Made by a program: the position numbers and the translations under genes | In this document: piece after piece, positions 1-7,097 of the stretch | Numbering within the stretch: position 1 is the first letter of the stretch | Layout of the letters: each line of letters opens with the position of its first letter | Origin: Pseudoalteromonas luteoviolacea B = ATCC 29581 | GTDB taxonomy: Bacteria; Pseudomonadota; Gammaproteobacteria; Enterobacterales; Alteromonadaceae | Direction: 5' to 3' | NCBI GenBank assembly: GCA_000333235.1 | Contig: CAPN01000015.1 | Span: forward strand, 1 to 64,000 | Length of the DNA stretch: 64,000 nucleotides | Notes under the pieces: generated by a model | Database searches by the model: none | What the model was told of the DNA's origin: nothing | The model's input: the letters and a program-made list of their open reading frames with translations, nothing else

Positions 1-376
1 CTTGGCTTTGAAATTGGATCGATAGCTAAGACCAATTGATCATAAGCAGTTCGTACTTAGACCAAAAGGTGATCAAGGGTTTTTACACAGCCTGTGCCAA
101 AAGCGGTCACCTTGACAGCGGACGTGTGAAGTCGACTATGGGTCTATAGTCGATATTGAAATGTGTTACCTAACTTTACAACTCAAACTCCTTAAAGCAC
201 TCGTCAATTTTTCAATCCAACAATTCAAAATGATATTTCAGGCAATCAGTTCGTCATTTTAGGCAAACATTACTGGCGCTCACTTTCTATACTTATTCTC
301 ATAGCAAATGCTGATGAAACTACGAGATCGTTCAGCATTAACTGATGATTTAGTTTTAAACTTAGGAGCGTTCAAC
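1..376. other. Gene-free leader region upstream of the first hydrolase gene
   Basis: I see no convincing gene here. The first 39 bases are open on the plus strand and end in TGA, so they could be the tail of a gene outside the window, but nothing in the 12 residues identifies it. An inverted repeat with 8-bp perfect arms lies at 132-139 and 146-153 (arm TCGACTAT, 6-base spacer) and could be an operator or a weak hairpin. The rest is AT-rich and presumably carries the promoter of the downstream hydrolase genes. Confidence 0.5.
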
Positions 377-1294
377 ATGAATAAAGTCAACTTCCCAAAT
401 ACAAATGGTCTAGACATCACGATGGCTGGATTGGTCTTTTTTCCAGCAGATTTCAATGAATCAAGCACTTACCCTGCGGTGATTGTTTCTCACCCTGGTG
501 GAGGAGTGAAAGAACAAACCGCGGGCACTTATGCGAGAAAATTAGCAGAAAACGGCTTTGTTGCTCTTGCCTACGACGCATCTTATCAAGGTGAAAGTAC
601 GGGTAACCCTCGACAATTAGAAAACCCTCATGTGCGTACAGAAGATGTGAGTGCTGCCATCGATTATTTAACTACTTTATCTTATGTGGATAATAATCGA
701 ATTGGTGCCATGGGTATTTGCGCGGGCGCTGGTTATACCGCCAATGCGGCCATCAACGACAGACGTATCAAAGCCCTCGGCACGGTTAGCATGGTGAACA
801 TCGGTCAGATGTTCAGAAATGGTTGGGATAACAATGTCAAAGACAGTGACGCATTGTCTTATTTACAAGCGGGTTCTGATTCAAGAACGTCAGACGCAAG
901 TGGCAATGATATTGCCACTATGCCAATGGCACCGCTAAAAGAAGAAGACGCACCTAACGAGGAGCTTCGTCAGGCATGGGAATATTACCATACCGACCGT
1001 GCGGCCTATTGCACTGCACCTGGCTTTGGCACGGCTCGAAGCTTAACACAACTGATCAGTTACGATGCTTTCTTTAAAGCAGAAGCATTTCTTACCCAGC
1101 CATTATTGACCGTTGTGGGCAGTGATGCTGGCAGTAAATGGATGAGTGATGACCTAATGGAACGCGCTGCATCTACCGACAAAACAATGCATATCATTGA
1201 CGGTGCCAATCACATGAATTTGTATGATGGTGAAAACGAAATCGAAAACGCCATCAGTGTATTAGCCCCCTTCTTTGCTCGTACTTTAGCTTAA
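377..1294 (+). CDS. Dienelactone-hydrolase-like alpha/beta hydrolase, copy 1
   Basis: A soluble alpha/beta hydrolase of about 305 residues, of the dienelactone-hydrolase/YcjY kind. The nucleophile elbow reads GICAG, which puts a Cys at the position used by dienelactone hydrolase. The likely catalytic His is in GANHMNLYDG near the C-terminus, and an HPGGG motif follows the first strands. A start at 377 is preferred over an upstream ATG at 308 because AGGAG sits just before it and because it matches the N-terminus of the paralogue next door. The substrate is unknown; an ester, lactone or thioester is only a family-level guess. It is the first of four same-strand genes that end with an AraC regulator. 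Confidence 0.85.
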   Translation: MNKVNFPNTNGLDITMAGLVFFPADFNESSTYPAVIVSHPGGGVKEQTAGTYARKLAENGFVALAYDASYQGESTGNPRQLENPHVRTEDVSAAIDYLTTLSYVDNNRIGAMGICAGAGYTANAAINDRRIKALGTVSMVNIGQMFRNGWDNNVKDSDALSYLQAGSDSRTSDASGNDIATMPMAPLKEEDAPNEELRQAWEYYHTDRAAYCTAPGFGTARSLTQLISYDAFFKAEAFLTQPLLTVVGSDAGSKWMSDDLMERAASTDKTMHIIDGANHMNLYDGENEIENAISVLAPFFARTLA

Positions 1295-1366
1295 TTTCTA
1301 ACTTAATTCTTAGCTTAAATTTAATTTAGAAGCGGCACCGCTTACCGCTTCTAAAAGGAGAATATA

Positions 1367-2305
1367 ATGAACACTCAGAACGTTACTTTTCAAAATCACA
1401 ACATGAACTGGCCAATGGCAGCACTGGTGCTTTACCCGGACAACTTTGATGAGAACTTAACCTACCCAACAGTAATCAGTGTACACCCGTTTGGTAGTTG
1501 TAAAGAACAAACCTCTGGCGCCATTTATGGTCAAGCACTGGCACAAGCGGGGTACCTTGTTATTGCTTTTGATGCTAGTTTTCAGGGCGAATCAGGTGGC
1601 ATGCCTCGATACATTGAAGATCCATCACAACGGGTTGAAGATATCAGTCGGGCTATCGATTATGCCGTCTCACTACCTTTTGTCGATTCAAATCGTATTG
1701 CGGGTATCGGTGTGTGTGGCGGCGGTGCCTACATCATTAATGCCGCACTAACCGAAAAGCGTTTGAAAGCGGTAGTAGGTATCACGCCGGTTAATTTAGG
1801 GCGATTATTTCGCGAAGGATTTAGCGAATATAATCCACTTGGCGCGTTAACAGCGATGGCCGAGCAGCGCACTATCGAGGCCAAAGGTGAAGCGTTACAG
1901 GTTAATGAACTTTTACCATCTTCTCCTGATGTGGCAACTGAGCTAGGCTTGACTGAGCGAGATGTTTTTGAAGCGACGGATTACTACAAAACAGCGCGCG
2001 GTCAAAGTGAAGGCGGCGCCACGAAAATGGTATTTTCCAACGCACAACGGATCCTCAGTTGGGATGCCTTTGCTTTTACCGAAACGCTGCTTACGCAACC
2101 GGTCATGACCGTAGTAGGGAAAAATATCGGCGCATTTGGTGCTTATCGCGATGGTCAGGAAGTTTATGGTAAAGCAATTGCTAGTCAAGACCGTCAACTT
2201 GTCGAACTAGATGGCATTTCCCATTACGATTTATACGATAAAGATGAGCCTGTCTCTCTTGCGATGGAGCACATCCTGCCATTTTTGGAAAAGCATATTG
2301 CGTAA
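1367..2305 (+). CDS. Dienelactone-hydrolase-like alpha/beta hydrolase, copy 2
   Basis: A paralogue of the preceding gene, 312 residues, behind a strong AAGGAG site. It keeps the fold landmarks: HPFGSCKEQTSG near the N-terminus, a GVCGG nucleophile elbow with Cys, and a His in DGISHYDLYD. At the strand end where copy 1 reads VVGSDAGSKW, this copy reads VVGKNIGAFG, so the acidic residue of copy 1 is replaced by Asn. The two copies may therefore have diverged in mechanism or substrate, or the acid may be supplied elsewhere. The 72-base gap between the copies shows no terminator, so they are probably co-transcribed. The substrate is not known. Confidence 0.85.
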   Translation: MNTQNVTFQNHNMNWPMAALVLYPDNFDENLTYPTVISVHPFGSCKEQTSGAIYGQALAQAGYLVIAFDASFQGESGGMPRYIEDPSQRVEDISRAIDYAVSLPFVDSNRIAGIGVCGGGAYIINAALTEKRLKAVVGITPVNLGRLFREGFSEYNPLGALTAMAEQRTIEAKGEALQVNELLPSSPDVATELGLTERDVFEATDYYKTARGQSEGGATKMVFSNAQRILSWDAFAFTETLLTQPVMTVVGKNIGAFGAYRDGQEVYGKAIASQDRQLVELDGISHYDLYDKDEPVSLAMEHILPFLEKHIA

Positions 2306-2381
2306 TAAGCAACCGAATAATTGATAAAAGTATGTCGCTCAGGGATTTGGTCGGCATACCGATTATAAGGATGAGCCAGTT

Positions 2382-3029
2382 ATGAAATGGGCATTAATCA
2401 CATCACTGGGATTAGCGCTGACTATACTTTTAAGCGCCTTAGCCGTTGCATTGTTTGTAACCGTAACCGAAAAAAATCAGCTTGAGGACAACAGCAAATT
2501 ACTGAATGATAATGCTGCTGTTGGTATAAAAAGCGCCAAAACCGTGGTGATTGTATTTTCCCGATCAGGCAACACCCACGTGCTTGCAAACCATATTGCT
2601 TCATTGCATAACGCGGATGTGAAAGTAATTGCAGCAGAAGATTACGCATTGGGTCTTCCCGGTTGGATACGAGCGCTATATGATGCACGTAGTCATATTG
2701 CGTCAATTATACCTGAAGCACTCAATTTACAGCGCTATGATACAGTATATTTAGGGTCGCCAATATGGCTTTATAGTCCAGCACCACCGATTTGGCAGTT
2801 TGCCAAGAGCAATACGTTTACGAACAAGCATGTCGTGTTGTTTAACACGTTTAACAGTAAGTTTGAGCAAGGTTTTATTGATGAGTTTGAATCCTTGGTG
2901 AAACAAAACGGTGCGGTTTCATTTTCGCATCAGGCGATAAACAGAGGCAGAATGGGAAATCAACTTTCCCCACAGAATATGCTTGATGCCTACGATAAAT
3001 TATACCAAGGGGTATCCAATGAATCATAA
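2382..3029 (+). CDS. Membrane-anchored flavodoxin-like protein
   Basis: A 215-residue protein with one hydrophobic N-terminal segment (about residues 4-30) followed by a flavodoxin-like domain. The FMN phosphate loop is visible as FSRSGNTH near residue 60, and YLGSPIWLYSPAPP is the conserved loop that usually stacks on the isoalloxazine ring. Family knowledge suggests an FMN-binding electron carrier or quinone/flavin reductase; the N-terminal anchor would place it at the inner membrane, though its side cannot be settled here because a cleavable signal is also possible. Its 3' end overlaps the AraC gene that follows, which argues for co-expression. The redox partner is unknown. Confidence 0.8.
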   Translation: MKWALITSLGLALTILLSALAVALFVTVTEKNQLEDNSKLLNDNAAVGIKSAKTVVIVFSRSGNTHVLANHIASLHNADVKVIAAEDYALGLPGWIRALYDARSHIASIIPEALNLQRYDTVYLGSPIWLYSPAPPIWQFAKSNTFTNKHVVLFNTFNSKFEQGFIDEFESLVKQNGAVSFSHQAINRGRMGNQLSPQNMLDAYDKLYQGVSNES

Positions 3030-3930
3030 GCAAAATGCCGCTACCAATGATGAACTACTTCAGCTAGTAAGAGAATTTACCCGCAAAGAAGGAGATTTTG
3101 AATCGGGTATTCAAGGTCTGACTATCCATGTTCGCAATGCCCCCACTGAACCCTTACATTGCATCTACACACTCAGCCTAGCCGTTGTTCTGCAAGGTTC
3201 TAAAGAGCTTTTGCAAGATAATGAAGTAACTTACTGTAATCCGGGGCAAGCTATGCTGACAACATTTGATTTACCGGTTGTCTCTCATGTGTCTACCGCT
3301 TCTCGACATGCACCTTTTATTGCGCTGATTTTAAAATTAGATTATTCACTCATTATGCAATCCTGTTTGGAGTTAAAGCTCTCCAAACCGCCAAGGGATA
3401 TGAAGTTTCAAGCGTTATCGTCATACGACGTCGACGATGGCCTTCTAGATGCGTTAAAGCGATTACTAATGCTGGAGAAACATCCTTCGTTAAAAGCAGG
3501 ATTATTGCCGCTCATTGAAAAAGAAATTGTCGTGCGTCTACTGGATAGTCCTCATGGCATGCACCTTCGCCATATGGCTGCATTAGGCTCACCAAATGGC
3601 AATATATTAAAAGCTGTTACCTGGTTAAAGCAGAATTTTGCACAGGCGATGAGCATGAACGAACTGGCTGAACAAGCACACATGAGTGCGTCAACATTTA
3701 GGCAACATTTTAAGGCATTAACTGGCACGAGCCCGCTGCAATATTTAAAAACCATACGCTTACAAGAAGCCAGAGATCAAATGTTGGTAAACGGTGTTGA
3801 TGCAACATTGGCTAGCAACTTAGTCGGCTATGAGAGCTCTTCGCAGTTTAGTCGGGAATACAGTCGATTGTTTGGCCTTCCCCCTCAAAAAGACATCCAA
3901 CGTTTGCGAGAAGTGCATCAAGTATATTGA
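3019..3930 (+). CDS. AraC-family transcriptional regulator (AraC_N type)
   Basis: A regulator of about 303 residues. The N-terminal half resembles the AraC_N ligand-binding domain (CIYTLSLAVVLQGSKE and a cupin-like stretch after it). The C-terminal 100 residues hold two helix-turn-helix units (MNELAEQAHMSASTFRQHFK, then LVGYESSSQFSREYSRLFG). The start at 3019 follows AAGGGG and overlaps the end of the flavodoxin gene by 11 bases; an upstream in-frame ATG at 2983 lies deeper inside that gene and is less likely. Relatives such as YqhC control aldehyde- and redox-stress enzymes, so regulation of the hydrolase/flavodoxin genes is a reasonable inference from position, not shown by the sequence. 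Confidence 0.85.
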   Translation: MNHKQNAATNDELLQLVREFTRKEGDFESGIQGLTIHVRNAPTEPLHCIYTLSLAVVLQGSKELLQDNEVTYCNPGQAMLTTFDLPVVSHVSTASRHAPFIALILKLDYSLIMQSCLELKLSKPPRDMKFQALSSYDVDDGLLDALKRLLMLEKHPSLKAGLLPLIEKEIVVRLLDSPHGMHLRHMAALGSPNGNILKAVTWLKQNFAQAMSMNELAEQAHMSASTFRQHFKALTGTSPLQYLKTIRLQEARDQMLVNGVDATLASNLVGYESSSQFSREYSRLFGLPPQKDIQRLREVHQVY

Positions 3931-4070
3931 GAAGGTATTAACTCCCCTTACCTGAGAGGTTTTTTTACTTTAGTTTCGCTCATTAACCTCCAACGTCGGC
4001 CATTGAGCGATTTCTTCAAGTTTATTAGCATCAACGTTGATGTTTGTCATTCGCTTATAGAAGCCCTAAG

Positions 4071-4703
4071 CTATTCTGTTTTATCTTTAAACTCGCACAA
4101 GTCTTCAATAATGCACGAGCCGCACTTTGGCTTACGGGCGGTACACACATAACGGCCGTGTAATATAAGCCAGTGGTGCACATCCACTTTAAACTCTTTA
4201 GGAACCACTTTTTCAAGCTTTTGTTCAACGGCTACCACGTCTTTACCCATGGCAAACTTGGTGCGATTAGACACCCGAAAAATATGGGTATCAACGGCTA
4301 TAGTGGGCCAGCCGAAAGCGCAGTTTAAGACAACGTTTGCGGTTTTGCGGCCAACGCCGGGCAGGGACTCTAACGCTTCACGGTTTTCTGGTACTTGCGA
4401 ATCGTACTTTTCAACGAGTATTTGCGACAGCTTGACCACATTGGCAGCTTTTGAGTTGAATAAACCGATGGTTTTTATGTATTCCTTTAGGCCATCTACG
4501 CCAAGCGCGGCGATTTGCTCTGGTGTATTGGCAACAGGAAATAGCTTCCGCGTCGCCTTATTGACGCTGACGTCGGTGGCTTGGGCTGAAAGCGTAACAG
4601 CTACCAAGAGCTCGAAGGGCGTGCTGTACTCCAACTCTGTTTCAGGGTGCGGGTTTTCATCTCTTAGTCGAGTCAGAATTTCAATACGCTTTAGTTTATT
4701 CAC
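4071..4703 (-). CDS. nth: Endonuclease III (DNA glycosylase/AP lyase)
   Basis: Removes oxidised pyrimidines from DNA and nicks the abasic site by beta-elimination. The 210 residues match the usual length. The helix-hairpin-helix reads LPGVGRKTA with the catalytic Lys in GRKT, followed by the conserved Asp in VDTHIFRVSNR. The C-terminus has the four-Cys iron-sulphur motif C-x6-C-x2-C-x5-C. It is the last gene of the rsx block, 9 bases after rsxE, the same arrangement as in enterobacteria. Confidence 0.97.
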   Translation of the reverse strand: MNKLKRIEILTRLRDENPHPETELEYSTPFELLVAVTLSAQATDVSVNKATRKLFPVANTPEQIAALGVDGLKEYIKTIGLFNSKAANVVKLSQILVEKYDSQVPENREALESLPGVGRKTANVVLNCAFGWPTIAVDTHIFRVSNRTKFAMGKDVVAVEQKLEKVVPKEFKVDVHHWLILHGRYVCTARKPKCGSCIIEDLCEFKDKTE

Positions 4704-4712
4704 AGGGCCCTC

Positions 4713-5408
4713 TTAACTTAAACTCGTAACGCGTGCACGTGGTGCTTTTTCAGGTGCTACTTGAAGTTGCTTCGCTTTTTGTTTGGCATCATAGCTGTTT
4801 TTAAGCGCGATTAATAAACCTAGGCCGATAAATGCACCTGGCGGTAAAATGGCAACTAAAAGTTGGTTATCGAACTGGAAAATCTCTAGTCGTAATATAG
4901 CTGCCCAATCGCCAAGCAGCAGGTCAGCGCCGTCGAACAGGGTACCTTGACCAATAAGTTCTCGTGCGCCGCCGAGGACCACTAAAACTGCGGTAAAACC
5001 AAGCCCCATCATTACACCATCGAGCGCAGAGAGGCTGGCTGTATTTTTACTTGCAAAGGCTTCTGCACGGCCAATAATTGCACAGTTGGTTACGATCAAC
5101 GGGATAAAGATCCCGAGCGATTGATATAAACCAAACGTGTAAGCGTTCATCAATAGTTGCACAACAGTAACGAAAGCCGCAATGATCATGACAAAGACAG
5201 GAATGCGAATATCTTTTGGCACCCAGTTACGAACCAATGAAACAGTAACGTTTGAGCCGACTAAGACTAACAATGTTGCAATACCAAGTCCAAGTGCATT
5301 TGTGACCGTCGAGGTGACTGCTAATAACGGACACAAACCTAAAAGTTGAACGAGCGCGGGATTATTTTTCCAAAGGCCTTCCTGAATTATGGTATTAACA
5401 TTACTCAT
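4713..5408 (-). CDS. rsxE: Electron transport complex subunit RsxE/RnfE
   Basis: Integral membrane subunit of the Rsx/Rnf complex, which couples ferredoxin:NAD electron transfer to ion movement, or in E. coli keeps SoxR reduced. The 231 residues form about six membrane segments. The conserved half-motifs GLCPLLAV and TNCAIIGR carry the Cys residues that with RsxA form an intramembrane iron-sulphur site. A positively charged C-terminal tail faces the cytoplasm. The start overlaps the end of rsxG by 8 bases, a sign of translational coupling. Confidence 0.96.
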   Translation of the reverse strand: MSNVNTIIQEGLWKNNPALVQLLGLCPLLAVTSTVTNALGLGIATLLVLVGSNVTVSLVRNWVPKDIRIPVFVMIIAAFVTVVQLLMNAYTFGLYQSLGIFIPLIVTNCAIIGRAEAFASKNTASLSALDGVMMGLGFTAVLVVLGGARELIGQGTLFDGADLLLGDWAAILRLEIFQFDNQLLVAILPPGAFIGLGLLIALKNSYDAKQKAKQLQVAPEKAPRARVTSLS

Positions 5409-6042
5409 TTGTCATTACTCCACATTCATTAGGCAGTGTGAAAATCGTAGCAAAGTTCTGCTGGCCAAACCAAACGGCGGCCGCGACAGAATTAACCACC
5501 GCACGAGGTGTAATAGTGGCGCCCGTAAACTGATCAAAGTCACCGCCATCACGCTTTACTTTAAATTTAGGATCGTTACTGCTTGTTAAAGCTTGGCCAG
5601 AAAAGTGCAATATCCAGTCGGATTTCGCCGGTTCAACTTTGTCACCAAGTCCAGGAGTTTCTTCGTGGTGAGTAACACGGACCCCCGAAATTCGACCTGA
5701 ACGCTCAATTGCTGTGATCATATCAATGGTACCGCTGTAACCGTCTTTGGAGGTGTGCTGCATTACCAGTGCAACGGGCTCGTTGTCTAACCGTGCACGA
5801 TAGATTGTGTAAACACCCTCTGGTCCCAGTGCCGGATCGCTACTTCGCACACAGTCTTGTACGAGAATGTTGTTAAACTTATCGGCAGATAGTACGTCAG
5901 TTAACAGTTTTTGCAGCTGAAGCCTATTTTGTTCGGCAATCTTTGGTTTCGTGAGTTCATTGACAAGTGCTACTGCAGCGGTGGTTGCTAATGCAAAACC
6001 CATTAAAATTAATCCATTGCGTGACATTGATTGAAATATCAT
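5401..6042 (-). CDS. rsxG: Electron transport complex subunit RsxG/RnfG (FMN-binding)
   Basis: A periplasm-facing subunit of 213 residues with one N-terminal membrane anchor (about residues 10-28) and an FMN-binding domain. The covalent flavin site is the TGAT motif at residues 173-176, where the Thr is linked to FMN phosphate. [11 protein letters not shown] in the middle is typical of RnfG/NqrC. It overlaps rsxD upstream by 4 bases and rsxE downstream by 8, so the whole block is translationally coupled. Confidence 0.96.
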   Translation of the reverse strand: MIFQSMSRNGLILMGFALATTAAVALVNELTKPKIAEQNRLQLQKLLTDVLSADKFNNILVQDCVRSSDPALGPEGVYTIYRARLDNEPVALVMQHTSKDGYSGTIDMITAIERSGRISGVRVTHHEETPGLGDKVEPAKSDWILHFSGQALTSSNDPKFKVKRDGGDFDQFTGATITPRAVVNSVAAAVWFGQQNFATIFTLPNECGVMTNE

Positions 6043-7097
6043 GCTTGACCTCCATGGCCATAAACGCGAGGCTGAGTATAATGATCGATGAGTGGCACTG
6101 CCATATTCATAATAAGAACCGAAAAGGCCATTGCATCAGGGTAGCCACCATGAGCACGAATTAAATAGGTCAACAGGCCAATACTTGCACCAAAGATCAA
6201 CCTACCACGATTAGTTGTACTCGCCGACACCGGATCGGTGGCTATGAAAAATGCCCCAAGCATAGTGGCGCCACTGAATAAATGGATTATTGTGCCTGCT
6301 TCTTGCCCTGGTGCGAAAACATAACCGATAGCACTTGCAAGACCCAATACGCTTAGCAAAGCAACTGGAATGTGCCAATTAATGATGCGTTGTTGCAAAA
6401 GCACTAGGCCTCCTAGTAAAAACGCGCCATTTATCCAGGCCCAACCCAGTCCTGAATGTTCGCCAAAGACGGGTGATTGCATCGCTTCATTTACAGTAAG
6501 CCCCTGTGCAACCGCTTGTTTTATGGAGTCGAGAGGCGTAGCCATAGTAATGCCGTCAATCGTTACCCTAGCAGATTCTAGGGAAAGACCAGAAGACGTT
6601 TGTTCAAATAATACCAAGCAAATTGTTTCTAGCAAGTTCATATCATTTGCACTGATTGATACAACCGGCGACCATGCGGTCATTTGAACTGGAAAAGAAA
6701 TAAGAAGCAGGACATAACCTGCCATGGCGGGATTAAATAGATTATATCCAAGTCCCCCATAGAGTTGCTTAACGAGAATAATCGCAAAAGCACAACCAAT
6801 CACAATGATCCACCAAGGAGCGAGAGGCGGAATACTAAGGGCAAGCAAAACACCAGTTAGCCAAGCGCTACCGTCTTTAAGTACAGGAAGGACAGGTTTG
6901 TTGCGCATTTTCAACATTGCAGCTTCGGCTGCGGTGACGGTGATAAGTGCTAAGGTAAGTTGCACTATCACGCCAAACCCAAAAAATACAACTTGTGCAA
7001 TAAGTCCTGGAATACACGCCGCAATTACCGTTAGCATTACTCGAGAAACTGTTTTATGACTATGATTGTGGGGGGACGAGGCCATAGTTAACATCAT
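6039..7097 (-). CDS. rsxD: Electron transport complex subunit RsxD/RnfD
   Basis: A polytopic subunit of 352 residues that carries covalent FMN. The predicted flavin-linked residue is Thr187 in GITMATPL; a second conserved motif, FSGATMLGAFF, lies near residue 276. KQLYGGLGYNLFNPAM is the characteristic NqrB/RnfD signature. The start codon overlaps the rsxC stop codon. A second Met at residue 5 could also be used. Confidence 0.96.
   Translation of the reverse strand: MMLTMASSPHNHSHKTVSRVMLTVIAACIPGLIAQVVFFGFGVIVQLTLALITVTAAEAAMLKMRNKPVLPVLKDGSAWLTGVLLALSIPPLAPWWIIVIGCAFAIILVKQLYGGLGYNLFNPAMAGYVLLLISFPVQMTAWSPVVSISANDMNLLETICLVLFEQTSSGLSLESARVTIDGITMATPLDSIKQAVAQGLTVNEAMQSPVFGEHSGLGWAWINGAFLLGGLVLLQQRIINWHIPVALLSVLGLASAIGYVFAPGQEAGTIIHLFSGATMLGAFFIATDPVSASTTNRGRLIFGASIGLLTYLIRAHGGYPDAMAFSVLIMNMAVPLIDHYTQPRVYGHGGQA

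Noticed and set aside
3931-3969. T-run after the AraC gene as a terminator
   Set aside because: The possible stem is only about four base pairs, too weak to call.
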